Positions 26,718 through 36,006 of a DNA stretch of 64,000 nucleotides are shown one piece after another (within the stretch, counting starts at the first letter, position 1; every line of letters begins with the position of its first letter). This stretch comes from a bacterium. GTDB lineage: Bacteria; Hinthialibacterota; Hinthialibacteria; H5-UNCL2. The notes beneath the pieces were generated by a model, which ran no database searches, was not told the origin of the DNA, and saw only the letters and a program-made list of their open reading frames with translations. The stretch covers positions 1,136,501 through 1,200,500 of the forward strand of contig JABTUV010000001.1 in the NCBI GenBank assembly GCA_015075175.1. The letters run 5' to 3'. Both the position numbers and the translations under genes were made by a program.

Positions 26718-29247
26718 TCAGCGCCCGCCGACGGCGAGGTCCTCGATAGGTTTACCGTGGTCGTCCAGGAAGCGGCAGAAGACGCCCCATCCGCCGCCGG
26801 CGTCCGACACCTTGAGCATGAGGGAATTGGTGCCGGCTTGCAAGCGGACTTTGATCTTGTCGGCATCGGCGACGGCGCCGCGCAGGACCGCCGCGGAATG
26901 CACGACCTGGCCGTTCAGCCACACCTTAAGGCCGTCGTCGCTGCCTACGGCCAGCGTCACCTCGCGGCTGCGCGCGCATTGGACGCTGGTTTTCAGGTAC
27001 GCGACGCGTGGCAGCTCGCCGCCGACTCTGGCAAGGCTCACAAATCCGGGGGTCTCGCTGGATGCGGGCAAGCGCAATTCCCGCCACTCGACCGAACCGC
27101 CGGTCTCGGGCGCAAACGGCGTGTCGATCAGTCCCACCGCGTTCCTGCCCTCGGCGCGGAAGGGTCCGGCGACCTGCCAGGTGGTCAGAAAGCCGCCCGC
27201 CTGGCGCAATTTCGAGAGCAGTTCCGACGCCGCCGCGCGCTCCTTGGGGTCGCGCAGCTTGGGCCCGTACTTCTCAAGCACCGGCATGACCGTCTCACGA
27301 TGGCTGCCGGCGATGGGCTCGACGATGTCCATGGCGGCGGCGATGGCCTCGCTCCCGAGGGACTCGCTCTCGGTATACTTGAGCACCACGGCGAGGGCGG
27401 CGGGGTCGGGGATCTTGGCCAGTTCGGCGAGCACCATGCGGCGCTCCTCGTCGCGGATCGCCATGTCCATCGCCTCCTGCAGCCGCCGCACGGTCCCCTG
27501 CGGATCGGTCTTGCCCTCCATGCCGGCTTGGCGGATGAAGCCGCGCAGGGCAAGCACTTTGCGGCTGGTTCCGGCATCGCTCTTGGCGACCTGGTAGAGG
27601 TGTCGCGGGGCCGGCGTCGTTCCATTGGAGGGCGCGCAGGGCGGCCAGGGACGTCCTCGTTGGAGTCGGAAGCGCGGCGTGAGGGTGGACTGCGCCTGCT
27701 GGCCCTGCAAACGTCCCAGGATGCGGGCCAGCGAGGCGCGATAGGCGCCCTCGGCGTCGCCCAGGCAGCCAGGACCGGCTGGACGCGCTCGGAAGGCGTC
27801 CTCGCTGCGGCGGGCGACAGCCACGATGGACTCTGGGCGGCGTCGCGCTCTTGTCGGTCTTGACGGCGTGGGGCCGCAGCAGCGGGCAGGTCGATGCGGG
27901 GCGACGTCGCCCAGGGCCTTCAGGGCGGCGGTACGCGTCAGCTTCGGATCGCGTTCTGCCAGGGCAAGGAGGGTCAGGACCAGCCATGAGGGCGCCGCGC
28001 GCAGCAGAGAGGCGCAAGTTCCGCGCCTGGGCGACTGCGATGCAAGCAGGAGACGATGGCGGCGTTCACGCCCTCGCCGGCGACGCGATCAGGCTGGCGC
28101 AGACGGCAGCGCTCGTGGCCTTGTCCTCAGCGCCCAAGGCGGCGACGAGGAGGGCACGCTGCCGGCGTCGCCCAGCGCAGGGCAACGAGCGCGGCGCGCC
28201 CTCTTCAACGCCTTTCTCCACGACCGTGGTTACGGCGGGCAGCGCCTCCCGGTCGCTGCGCGCCGACAGGCCGGCGATGACGTAAGCTTGCAGCGTGGGC
28301 GGCAGCTTGGGCAGCTCGCTCGCCATCACCGCCGTCGTCTTGCGGCCGGTCAATGCGGTCATGGCCTGCACGGCGATGCGCTGCGCCTCGGCGTCGCCGT
28401 GAATCGACTGCACCCAGAGCTTCTCGGCGCGGCTGCCGCCGGCGGTCGTCAACATGCCCAACAGCGCCGCGCTGCGCACGGTAGTCGGTTCGGCCGGACG
28501 GTGGAGTCTTTCATAGAGGCGATAGGCGCCGCTGCGGTCGCCGGAGCGGGCCATGCCTTGGGCCAGGGCCATGACGGCGTCAGCCAGCTCGCGGTGGACG
28601 GGGTCGCTGGGGTCGTCCAGACTGTCGAGGAGAGCGGCGCGAGCGGAGCGGCCGCCGATGCGGGCGAGCGCGCGCGCCGCCGTGACACGCGCGGTCGTAT
28701 CGGCGTCGCCTGCCAGAATCCGGCTCAAGGGGCCGACTGAGGCGGGGTCGCCGCGCAGGCCCAGCGTCTGGATCACGCCCAATCTTGCCCGCCCCTCGCT
28801 CGTGCTTAAGAGCTCCCGCAGCGCCGCGTCGGCCTCGCGCGAGGGAATGTCCTCCAGGGCCAGCAGCGCCATGTCCCAGAGGTCCTTGTCCTTGACCGCT
28901 TTCGCCAGCGCGGGGACGGCCTCGCTGCCGGAAATCTTGGCCAGCTGCCGGATGATCTCGCGCTTGCCCTCCGCGCCGGCCCAGTAGGCGTCCAGATAAC
29001 CCAGCAGCGTGTAGCTGAACTGGCGCAGCGCCTTTTCGTCACGGCGGTTCTGCAGCGTGACGATATGGTCGGAGACGACGGAGATGGGCAAACGGCTGTG
29101 ACCAGTTTGGTACATGGCCATCTTGCCCAGCGCCTCCTCGAGCGACATCTCGACGGTCATGCCGGCCGGAAGGGGTTGCGCCGATGCGGCCAGCGCGAGC
29201 GCGAGCATTCCGCACGCACAGACGAGAGGGATGGTGGGCTTTGTCAT
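26718..29247 (-). CDS. Large secreted HEAT-repeat protein with C-terminal binding domain (frameshifted)
   Basis: The signal peptide is IPLVCACGMLALALAASA at the ATG at 29247. HEAT/PBS-lyase-like repeats then run through most of the protein (IIRQLAKISGSEAVPALAKA, MALLALEDIPSREADAALRE, ARVTAARALARIGGRSARAA). The frame is clean from 29247 to about 28250. It is disrupted by several indels through 27600-28250, and clean again to the stop at 26718. The C-terminal ~150 residues form a PA14- or NPCBM-like beta domain (EVTLAVGSDDGLKVWLNGQV, RLQAGTNSLMLKVSDAGGGW). Total length would be about 840 residues. I treat it as one gene because the repeats continue across the break; two separate genes is the alternative. 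Such proteins accompany sugar-degradation loci in Planctomycetes, but their role is not established. Confidence 0.68.
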
Positions 29248-29284
29248 GGTCTCGCTCCGTTCGTTAGTTTTTCCGGTCCCGTAC

Positions 29285-29415
29285 CACCTGCATGTTGGGA
29301 CAGCAGCAGGCTGAAGCCTGTAGGCCGGCGCAGCACGCTGCGCAACTACAGCCGCACGATATCCCAGCACGCACCGATGTCACCTGTACGTCGGCGCAGC
29401 ACGCTGCGCAACTAC
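29285..29415. repeat. Palindromes gcaggctgaagcctg and gcgcagcacgctgcgcaactac
   Basis: The spacer upstream of the HEAT gene contains caggctgaagcctg and two copies of gcgcagcacgctgcgcaac, each followed by tacagc. Related copies are at 21707-21730 and 33554-33586. They are short REP-like hairpins placed at ends of genes and are non-coding. Confidence 0.8.
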
Positions 29416-30710
29416 AGCGTCCAGGGGGCGCGCATGGGCCGGCTGCGCAGGCCGTCCGCCTCCGCGTCGCCGATGAAGGCCTCCCGCTGCGGGTCCCAGC
29501 GCAACTTGCGCCCCAGCCGGCACGCAATCAGTCCGAGATGACATATGGTGACCGAACGATGCCCGATTTCCACCGGCGCGGCGGGTTGTTGACGACTGCG
29601 CACGCACTGGATGAAATCGGCATAGTGGTTCCGGCTCTCATAGAGATGGATTTCACCCGGCGCAATCGTGCTCCGGGCCAGGCTCCGAGGCGTAGTCTCC
29701 AGCCAATTGCCGCGCGCGACCTTCACCGCGCCTTCCGTGCCGAAGAACTCGATGCGCGGATTTCCGCCGGTGGTGCAGCGCAGCGTGACGCCGTCCGAGT
29801 ACGTGTATCGCACGTCAAACGTGGGCGGTGCGTCCCACAGGCTGTCGGGCGGAAAGTACCCCGTGCCTTCGATTTCGACGGGGCCGGAAAGTTCGGTTCC
29901 GTGGCCCCACTGGGCGATATCGATATGATGCGCGCCCCAGTCTGAGAGCATGCCGGGCGTGTAGTCCATGATCCAGCGGAAGTTCCAATGGACGCGCTCC
30001 TCACAATAGGGATGGGCGGGCGCCGGTCCCTGCCACATTTCATAGTCCAGTTCGGGCGGGACCGGTTGCGGCTGGGGCGTCTTGTTGAGCGTGGGACCGG
30101 CGGGCAGGTACACGTCGATGCGGGTCAGTCGACCGATGCGCCCGTTGCGCACCAGCTCGCAGGCGTAGCGGAAGTTGGCCTCCGAGCGCTGCTGCGTGCC
30201 TACCTGCAGCACGCGCCGGTAGCGGTTGACGGCCTCGACCATGGCCCGTCCCTCCGCGATGGTGGCCGACAGCGGCTTCTGGCAGTAGATGTCCTTGCCG
30301 GCCCGGCACGCGGCGATCCCGATCAGCACGTGCCAGTGATCCACCGTCCCGATGTTGATGGCGTCGATGTCGCTGCGCGCCAGCACTTCCCGAAAATCGG
30401 AGTAACCGCGGCAATCTTGGTTGCCGTAATGCTCGTTGACGAGGTTCAGCCCCTTCTGGAGCATCTTCTTGTCCACGTCGCAGACGGCGACGACCTCGAC
30501 ACCCGGCAGGTTGAGGAAGTTCTGGGTGTCGTAACGACCCTGGCCGCCGGAGCCGATATTGGCCATCACGATGCGCTCGGAGGCGGGCGGGATGCCGGCC
30601 GCGCCCAGAGCGTTCGTCGTGATGACATAGGGCGCCAGCATGGCCGCGCCCATGCTCCCGATGGCATCTCCCAGGAAACGCCGGCGCGACAGTCTCGCTT
30701 GCTTTTTCAT
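29412..30710 (-). CDS. Tat-exported Gfo/Idh/MocA-family oxidoreductase (2)
   Basis: 432 residues with a twin-arginine signal at the N-terminus (LSRRRFLGDAIGSMGAAML). The Rossmann fold is VMANIGSGGQGRYDTQNFLN with VEVVAVCDVDKKMLQ. The catalytic lysine lies in KDIYCQKPLSATIAEGRAMV, a KPL variant of the EKP motif. The C-terminal domain contains DWGAHHIDIAQWGHGTELSG and FFGTEGAVKVARGNWLETTP. The start at 30710 follows the reading MKKQARLSRRRF; an ATG four codons upstream is possible. It is encoded downstream of two DUF1080 genes and a sugar isomerase gene on the same strand, the arrangement seen in 3-keto-glycoside pathways. Confidence 0.9.
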   Translation of the reverse strand: MKKQARLSRRRFLGDAIGSMGAAMLAPYVITTNALGAAGIPPASERIVMANIGSGGQGRYDTQNFLNLPGVEVVAVCDVDKKMLQKGLNLVNEHYGNQDCRGYSDFREVLARSDIDAINIGTVDHWHVLIGIAACRAGKDIYCQKPLSATIAEGRAMVEAVNRYRRVLQVGTQQRSEANFRYACELVRNGRIGRLTRIDVYLPAGPTLNKTPQPQPVPPELDYEMWQGPAPAHPYCEERVHWNFRWIMDYTPGMLSDWGAHHIDIAQWGHGTELSGPVEIEGTGYFPPDSLWDAPPTFDVRYTYSDGVTLRCTTGGNPRIEFFGTEGAVKVARGNWLETTPRSLARSTIAPGEIHLYESRNHYADFIQCVRSRQQPAAPVEIGHRSVTICHLGLIACRLGRKLRWDPQREAFIGDAEADGLRSRPMRAPWTL

Positions 30711-30764
30711 CCTTCCCTCCACGTCAAGAGGTTCATGGGCTATACGGGGGAGTCCCCTCTCCGG

Positions 30765-31586
30765 TCACCGTACCGGGGCCATGCGCAACGCGCCCATGGG
30801 CGGACCGGGCACGATCCAGATGTTGCGGTAGCGGACCTTGTCGCCGTGGTCCTGGAGCATGAGAGGCCCCTTATCCGCCCAGTCGGCGGCCAGGCCGCCG
30901 CCAGGTGAGTTTGAGATCGATGATGACGTTGTTGTGAATGCGCACTCCGTTGTGGAGCACGGAGATACGCGCGGGTTCAGCATCCGCCCGTCTTTCACCT
31001 TGGGCGCGGTGTAAAGATGTCGTAATTCTGCCACTGTTCGGGCGGCAGGCTGGCGCTGGCCTCGGGGGTCGCCACCTTGTAGATGCCGCCGCACGGGTTG
31101 TCGGCGGGCGCGATGCCGTGGCTGTCCAGGACCTGAACTTGTGGCGGCCCAGGAGATAGACGCCGGAGTTGGCGCGCGCCTGGCCGGTTTTGTCGGCCAT
31201 AAGCGGCAGCCAGAACTGACGTGCAGGCGGAGCCGTCCGAACTCCTGGCGGGTTCGAATATTGCCGCCTGTGGCTACTTCCACGTAGCCGTTCTCGACCT
31301 TCCAGTGGGCCGGCGCGCCGTTGAGTCGGCTCCAGGCCTCCAGATTGGTCCCGTCAAAGAGCACGATGGCGCCCGGCGGCGGGGCCACGGGCAGGTTGGC
31401 GTTGCTGGGAACCGGCGCGCGCTTGGTCATGGTTTGCACCTCCCCGGTCGCGTCCCGGCCGGATTTCATGGCTTCCATCTTGGCTTTGGATTCCATCTGC
31501 GCCCTCATCTCCATCGTGGCCGGATCGGCCGCCCACGCAGCTGCCGCCACGAAAGCCGCGACGATGATAAGTCCCGTGCCTCTCAT
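30765..31586 (-). CDS. Secreted DUF1080 protein (3-keto-disaccharide hydrolase-like), frameshifted
   Basis: The start ATG at 31586 has AAGGAG 7 bases upstream and opens a signal peptide (GLIIVAAFVAAAAWA). The DUF1080 jelly-roll follows: GAIVLFDGTNLEAWSRLNG, NIRTRQEFG, ARANSGVYLLGRHKF, then ARISVLHNGVRIHNNVIIDL and GPLMLQDHGDKVRYRNIWIV. Between about 30900 and 31220 the frame changes at least three times. The pieces keep family order, so I infer indel errors. DUF1080 enzymes cleave glycosidic bonds of 3-keto-glycosides in the periplasm. The gene is 54 bp ahead of the second Gfo/Idh oxidoreductase and 14 bp behind a paralogue, so it belongs to one operon. Confidence 0.78.
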   Translation of the reverse strand: MRGTGLIIVAAFVAAAAWAADPATMEMRAQMESKAKMEAMKSGRDATGEVQTMTKRAPVPSNANLPVAPPPGAIVLFDGTNLEAWSRLNGAPAHWKVENGYVEVATGGNIRTRQEFGRLRLHVSSGCRLWPTKPARRAPTPASISWAATSSGPGQPRHRARRQPVRRHLQGGDPRGQRQPAARTVAELRHLYTAPKVKDGRMLNPRVSPCSTTECAFTTTSSSISNSPGGGLAADWADKGPLMLQDHGDKVRYRNIWIVPGPPMGALRMAPVR

Positions 31587-31600
31587 GATTCCACTCCTTC

Positions 31601-32479
31601 TCATGGCGATCCTTGTTTCTCCCTGGGAATGATCCAGATGTTGCGAAAACGGACGGGATGTCCGTGGAACTGCAGGAAGACCGGCCCGCGTTCGGCGTAG
31701 GTATCGGCGATGCCGCTGCCGGTTTGCACCAGGGGGATTTCGACGTTGTCCTGCACCTGGACTCCGTTGTGGATGACGCTGATGCGCGGCTTGGCGACGA
31801 GCGCGCCGCCGGGGGAAAGGCGCGGGGCGGTGAAGTCGATGTCGAAGCTCTGCCACTGTCCGGCGGGCAGAGCGGCGTTGGGGGTGGGCGGTTTGACGGC
31901 GTAGACGGCTCCGCAGGCTTGGGTCGTCGCCGGCACCATGGCGGCGGTATTCATGATCTGCACTTCGTAGCGACCGCAGAGATAGACGCCGGAGTTGCCG
32001 TTGAAGACGTCGGTCGCCGCCGCGGGGGGCAGCCAGAACTCGAGGTGCAGCGTGCAGTCGCCGAACTCCTGACGGGTGTAGATGTTGGTCTTGGTTGCCG
32101 TGGCGACGCCGTCCTTCACGATCCAGGGCGCCGGCTCGCCGCGGAAAGTCTTCCAGGCGGAGAGGTCCGTGCCGTCGAAGAGAACGACGGCCCCTTCGGG
32201 CGGAGTGCGTTCGATCATGTGCACTTCCAATGCCGGCGCCAATCCCACGGCGCAGGAGAGGATGGCCGCGAAGAGGAATGACCAGGGAGCGGTCTTGTGC
32301 GGGGTAGCGCCGGCGTCCCGCCGGCTCGCGTGTGGGCATCCTGCCCACACGTTTCGGTCGGTTGCTGGACGCTGCGCGAAGCGTGGGGGCGAGACGCCGC
32401 CCACGCGAGCCGGCAAGATGCCGGCGCTACGCAGAATCGCGTCGGTACCATACGGCGGCACGCGTTGCGGTCGGAACAT
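31601..32479 (-). CDS. Secreted DUF1080 protein with repeat-derived N-terminal extension
   Basis: Intact DUF1080 domain: GAVVLFDGTDLSAWKTFRGE, IYTRQEFGDCTLHLEFWLPP, GNSGVYLCGRYEVQIMNTAA, SFDIDFTAPRL, RISVIHNGVQVQDNVEIPLV and FLQFHGHPVRFRNIWIIPRE. The hydrophobic signal SFLFAAILSCAVGLAPA is preceded by about 68 residues that are largely translation of a palindromic repeat (32295-32442). The only well-placed start is the ATG at 32479, with GGAG 6 bases upstream. Either the repeat inserted in frame between start and signal, or translation begins at an unseen start nearer the signal. The gene is the paralogue of the following DUF1080 gene and lies in the same operon. Confidence 0.8.
   Translation of the reverse strand: MFRPQRVPPYGTDAILRSAGILPARVGGVSPPRFAQRPATDRNVWAGCPHASRRDAGATPHKTAPWSFLFAAILSCAVGLAPALEVHMIERTPPEGAVVLFDGTDLSAWKTFRGEPAPWIVKDGVATATKTNIYTRQEFGDCTLHLEFWLPPAAATDVFNGNSGVYLCGRYEVQIMNTAAMVPATTQACGAVYAVKPPTPNAALPAGQWQSFDIDFTAPRLSPGGALVAKPRISVIHNGVQVQDNVEIPLVQTGSGIADTYAERGPVFLQFHGHPVRFRNIWIIPREKQGSP
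32295..32442. repeat. Inverted-repeat element inside the 5' end of a DUF1080 gene
   Basis: Left arm gtagcgccggcgtcccgccg then gctcgcg and tgggcatcctgcccacacg. The right arm is the inverted counterpart: cgtgggggcgagacgccgcc, cacgcgagccgg and caagatgccggcgctac. Each half contains its own small hairpin. A related palindrome with gcatcttgcccatg lies at 55918-55978. It is in frame with the DUF1080 coding sequence. Confidence 0.78.
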
Positions 32480-32559
32480 GCTACTCTCCAAACGTCTCGT
32501 TGAACACACACGACTTGAAAAGCACTTCTGCGCCCTCCGCGTCTCTGCGCGAGCTTCTC

Positions 32560-33549
32560 TTACTCGCCGAACGCCTCGTCGAACACCCGGTCCGACTTGG
32601 GGAAGTCCAGGCTCCTGACAAATGCGCAGGCTTCTTCCGCACCGTGCTCGCGCGCCATCGCCGCGTCCTCCCACTCGACGGACAGCGGGCCGGTGTACTT
32701 GACATGATTCAGCGCGCGGATGATGTTCTCGAAATTGATGTCGCCGCGGCCCGGACTGCGGAAGTCCCACCCGCGCCGCGGATGGCCGAAGTTGAGGTAG
32801 GAGGCCAGAATCCCCGTCTCCCCGTCCAGTTGCAGCGCCGCGTCCTTCACGTGGACGTGATAGATGCGGTCCGGGAACGCTTCGATAAACTTGACCGGGT
32901 CCATCATCTGCCAATGCAGGTGGCTGGGATCGAAGTTGAAGCCGAACGTCTTACGGTGGTTGACCGCCTCCAGCGCGCGCCGCGCCGTGATGATGTCGAA
33001 GGCGATCTCGGTCGGGTGCACTTCGAGGGCGAACTTAACGCCGCACTCATCGAACACGTCCAGGATCGGGTTCCACTTTTTTGCGAAGTCCTTGAAACCG
33101 GCCTCGATCATCCTTTCCGACACGGGCGGGAAACTGTAGATGAGATGCCAGATGGAGGAGCCGGTGAAGCCGTTGACGATGGAGACGCCCATGTTCTGCG
33201 CGGCGCGGGCCGTGTCCTTCATGGCCTTGACGGCCCACTTGCGCTTGGCTTCGGGATCGCCGGCGCATTCTTTGGGCGCGAACATGTCGGAGCGGTCGTC
33301 GTTCTGGTCGCAGACCAGTTGGCCGGCGAGGTGGTTGGAGATGGCGTAGACTTTGAGGCCGAAGCGGGCCAGGAGTTCGACGCGGGAGCGGGCGTACTTC
33401 TTGTCCTTGGCGGCGCGGGCTACGTCCACGTGATCCCCCCAACAGGCCAGCTCGAGGCCGTCGTAGCCCCATCCCGCGGCTTTTTCCGCAAGATGCTCGA
33501 GCGGCAGATCGGCCCATTGTCCGGTGAAGAGTGTGACGGGTCTTGGCAT
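32560..33549 (-). CDS. Sugar phosphate isomerase/epimerase-like TIM-barrel protein
   Basis: AP-endonuclease-2/xylose-isomerase-like fold of about 329 residues. Visible segments are YDGLELACWGDHVDVARA, YAISNHLAGQLVCDQNDDRS, a metal Glu in VKFALEVHPTEIAFD, FGFNFDPSHLHWQMMDPV with Asp and His ligands, IYHVHVKDAAL and PLSVEWEDAAMAREHG with a final Glu. No signal peptide, so cytoplasmic. The start ATG at 33549 has GAGGTGA just upstream. It is encoded between an oxidoreductase and two DUF1080 genes and probably isomerises or epimerises a keto-sugar made by that pathway. Substrate unknown. Confidence 0.86.
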   Translation of the reverse strand: MPRPVTLFTGQWADLPLEHLAEKAAGWGYDGLELACWGDHVDVARAAKDKKYARSRVELLARFGLKVYAISNHLAGQLVCDQNDDRSDMFAPKECAGDPEAKRKWAVKAMKDTARAAQNMGVSIVNGFTGSSIWHLIYSFPPVSERMIEAGFKDFAKKWNPILDVFDECGVKFALEVHPTEIAFDIITARRALEAVNHRKTFGFNFDPSHLHWQMMDPVKFIEAFPDRIYHVHVKDAALQLDGETGILASYLNFGHPRRGWDFRSPGRGDINFENIIRALNHVKYTGPLSVEWEDAAMAREHGAEEACAFVRSLDFPKSDRVFDEAFGE

Positions 33550-33589
33550 GGTATCACCTCGCAGTTGCGCAGCGTGCTGCGCAACTATG

Positions 33590-34786
33590 TTAATATCGCA
33601 CTTGCACCTGCTTCTTCTTCTGCGCCGATTCGAGTATTGCGTCGCAGAGGACGGCGGCGCGATAGCCGTCCTCAAAGGTCGCGCCCGCCGGTGCGACGCT
33701 CTTGTCGTTGGCGACGCAGTCCAGAAAGTGGCTCAGCTCATGCACGAAGGTGTGCTCCCAGCCGATGATGTGCCCGTGCGGCCACCAGTTGGAAATCCAG
33801 GGATGAATGCCCTCGGTGACCAGCACGTTGTGGAAGCCCTGCGTGCTTGCGGGTTCATCTCCGACCCAGTACACCTCCAGTTCGTTGAGGCGCTCCAGGT
33901 TGAAGCGCAGCGAGCCGTGCTCGGCGTTGATCTCGATCTCCGCGCGGTTCTTGCGGCCGGCGGCGAAGCGACTGGCCTCGATCGTCCCCAGCGCCCCGTT
34001 CTCGAACTCGACGATGGAGGCGAAGGCGTCGTCCACGTCTACCTTGCCCGTCCCCGAGCCGTCGGGCAGGGGACGCTCGGTGATGAATGTTTTCGTCAAG
34101 GCCGAGACGGTCGCAATCTCGCCGACCAGAAAGCGGGCCAGGTCGATGATGTGCGCGCCCAGGTCCCCCAGAACTCCGCTGCCGGAGGCCTCCTTACTGA
34201 GGCGCCAGATGAGGGGCAGGTTGTAATGCGGCATGACCCACTCCTGCAGGTAGTTGGCGCGATAGTGGTAAATGCGGCCCAGCCTGCCGCTGTCGATAAG
34301 CTGTTTCATCTGCGCCACGGCGGGCACGAAGCGATAGTTGAACGTGCACATGTGCTTGACGCCGGCCTTTTTGACGGCGTCCAGCATGGCGGCGGCTTCG
34401 TCGCGATTGCGGGCGAGGGGCTTTTCGCAGCAGACGTGCTTGCCCGCCTGGGCCGCGGCGATGGTGGGTTGGGCGTGCATCCCGTTGGGACCGCAGTTGT
34501 CGAAAACCTGCACCTCGGGGAGGGAGAGGAGCTTTTCCCACGCGGTGTAACTCTGGCGGTAGCCGTAGCGGCGGGCTGCGCCCTCGGGGTGGTCCGCCGG
34601 CAGCCCGCAGATGGCGACCAGTTCGGGGATCGCCGGCGGGGGGTAGATCATGTAGGGAATCTTCTTGTAGGCGTTGGTGTGGGCCTTGCCCATGAAGGCG
34701 CAGCCCAACATGCCGATGCCGACGCGCGGGGCGGCATCCGTCGCGCTCTCGCTGGCCATGCTGGTGAAGGTGGTCTTCTGCGACAT
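33590..34786 (-). CDS. Cytoplasmic Gfo/Idh/MocA-family oxidoreductase (3)
   Basis: 398 residues without a Tat signal. Rossmann motif VGIGMLGCAFMGKAHTNAYK. Catalytic segment KHVCCEKPLARNRDEAAAML (EKP present). C-terminal domain with GSGVLGDLGAHIIDLARFLV, the canonical DLGxHxxD motif. It ends FEDGYRAAVLCDAILESAQK, as typical of inositol- or sugar-dehydrogenase-like members. The start at 34786 has GGGAGGT 5-6 bases upstream. It is the first gene of the minus-strand sugar block. A short gcgcagcgtgctgcgcaac palindrome lies between it and the isomerase gene. It likely reduces or oxidises an imported sugar with NAD(P). Confidence 0.92.
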   Translation of the reverse strand: MSQKTTFTSMASESATDAAPRVGIGMLGCAFMGKAHTNAYKKIPYMIYPPPAIPELVAICGLPADHPEGAARRYGYRQSYTAWEKLLSLPEVQVFDNCGPNGMHAQPTIAAAQAGKHVCCEKPLARNRDEAAAMLDAVKKAGVKHMCTFNYRFVPAVAQMKQLIDSGRLGRIYHYRANYLQEWVMPHYNLPLIWRLSKEASGSGVLGDLGAHIIDLARFLVGEIATVSALTKTFITERPLPDGSGTGKVDVDDAFASIVEFENGALGTIEASRFAAGRKNRAEIEINAEHGSLRFNLERLNELEVYWVGDEPASTQGFHNVLVTEGIHPWISNWWPHGHIIGWEHTFVHELSHFLDCVANDKSVAPAGATFEDGYRAAVLCDAILESAQKKKQVQVRY

Positions 34787-34971
34787 CGCTACCTCCCTTG
34801 AGTGCAAGCGGTCGGATCAAGCTGCCGGGAAAGCCGGGACGGCGAAGTCTCAAGATGCCACGTTACGAGGCTTTTGTGAAGGGTGTCAAGGATACGGGAC
34901 GGGGAAAAATCGGGCGCGTCGATTCCGCTTGAGCGTGCCGGGGGGGTACGGGTATAAACGACGGGCGGAAC

Positions 34972-35056
34972 GCGAAGGTGGCGGAACTGGCAGACGCACT
35001 GGATTTAGGATCCAGCGGGGCAACCCATGCGGGTTCGACTCCCGCCCTTCGCACCA
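34972..35056 (+). tRNA. tRNA-Leu (UAG)
   Basis: Acceptor stem gcgaagg pairs with ccttcgc, followed by A and an encoded CCA. The D-arm begins tggcggaactggcagacgca. The anticodon stem ctgga/tccag encloses the loop tttagga, giving anticodon TAG. A class II variable arm (cggggcaacccatg) and the T-arm gcgggttcgactcccgc follow. 85 nt, as expected for leucine tRNA. Confidence 0.97.
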
Positions 35057-35060
35057 ACCG

Positions 35061-35387
35061 TTAGCGGCCCACAGGGGCGTGATGGGCGGGAGTGGCGGCG
35101 TGCTTGCGGCGCGGGCCGCCCCGATGGCGCCGGATCAGGATGGGCGCCGCGGCCGCCTTGTGGTACAGCACGACGGCCGCGACCGACAAGAGAAGCAGCA
35201 GGGCGACCGGCCAGAAGACGACCTCCGCCAGCGTGGTCCCGGCATCGGAGGAGTCCGTCATGGGCCGACCGGTCCAGTCGGTTTGCGCCGTGGGCGTGGA
35301 CAACGACCAGACCGGCAAGGCCACGGCCAAGGCCAGACATCCTACGGCGAGCATGTACAAGCTCAGTTTTGCCATCCGCATCAACAT
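35061..35387 (-). CDS. Small two-helix membrane protein
   Basis: About 108 residues. Two hydrophobic helices: LSLYMLAVGCLALAVALPVW and AEVVFWPVALLLLLSVAAVV. They are joined by a polar loop (SLSTPTAQTDWTGRPMTDSS) and followed by a basic tail ending RRKHAATPAHHAPVGR. ATGs at 35387, 35381 and 35375 are possible starts; I took the first. I do not recognise the family. It lies on the opposite strand to, and 4 bp from, the tRNA-Leu 3' end. Two-helix proteins are effectors of some retrons, but this one is divergent from and about 0.6 kb away from the candidate retron RNA, so a link is speculative. Confidence 0.55.
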   Translation of the reverse strand: MLMRMAKLSLYMLAVGCLALAVALPVWSLSTPTAQTDWTGRPMTDSSDAGTTLAEVVFWPVALLLLLSVAAVVLYHKAAAAPILIRRHRGGPRRKHAATPAHHAPVGR

Positions 35388-35699
35388 GGTCTTCGTTCCT
35401 CCGTTTCCAACGCCGCATTCTGGCGGCTCAGGCTCCATACGATAAAATTATACGTCAAGTATCTTCATAGAGCAAAACCGACACATCTGGTTACGAGACG
35501 CCGTCTCAATTACCCGAAGTTGTCGTTCGTTTTAATCTGTAGCAGCTTGCGCGCCAACCGCAGATAGTTTTGTAAGTAGCTGAAAAATAATGACTTATTT
35601 ATGGACTAGATACGACTCATGTGGGTCGGCGTGGCAGGAGATCGTCTGTGGCTGAGCCGGAGTTGTCCCAAAGTGGGCGCGTACGCTCGATGCACCCCC

Positions 35700-35965
35700 T
35701 TCGCCGAAATGTCATTTCGACCGAAGGGAGAAATCGCCAGTCACGCCCTCGACATCTGCAAGGGGAGGAAAGATTTCTCCCTTCGGTCGAAATGACAATT
35801 GCGCGGTCGAAATGACAATTGCGCGGTCGAAATGACAATTGCGCGGTCGCAATGACAATTGGAGTGCGCCAGCTTGCTGGCGCGGGTTAGATGGGCGCGG
35901 CAGCAAGCGGCTGCAGTCCAGAGATACGTGCGGCGGCAAGCAGCCGCAGTCCAGAGGAGGAGGGG
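35700..35965. repeat. gtcatttcgacc palindrome cluster and gcggcagcaagc repeats
   Basis: This lies in the 740-bp spacer before the reverse transcriptase. gtcatttcgaccgaaggga with agaaatc at 35708 and its inverted copy agatttctcccttcggtcga with aatgac at 35769 form a large hairpin. The inverted half then repeats three more times in a 20-21-bp period (caattgcgcggtcgaaatga). Two copies of gcggcagcaagcggctgcag-like sequence with tccagag follow at 35898 and 35931. A related copy is at 18567. 35440-35700 is AT-rich and I see no gene there. Confidence 0.85.
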
Positions 35966-36006
35966 TTCGTACTTGTCGGGGGCGGCTTTTTTGAGTAACA
36001 ATGCGC

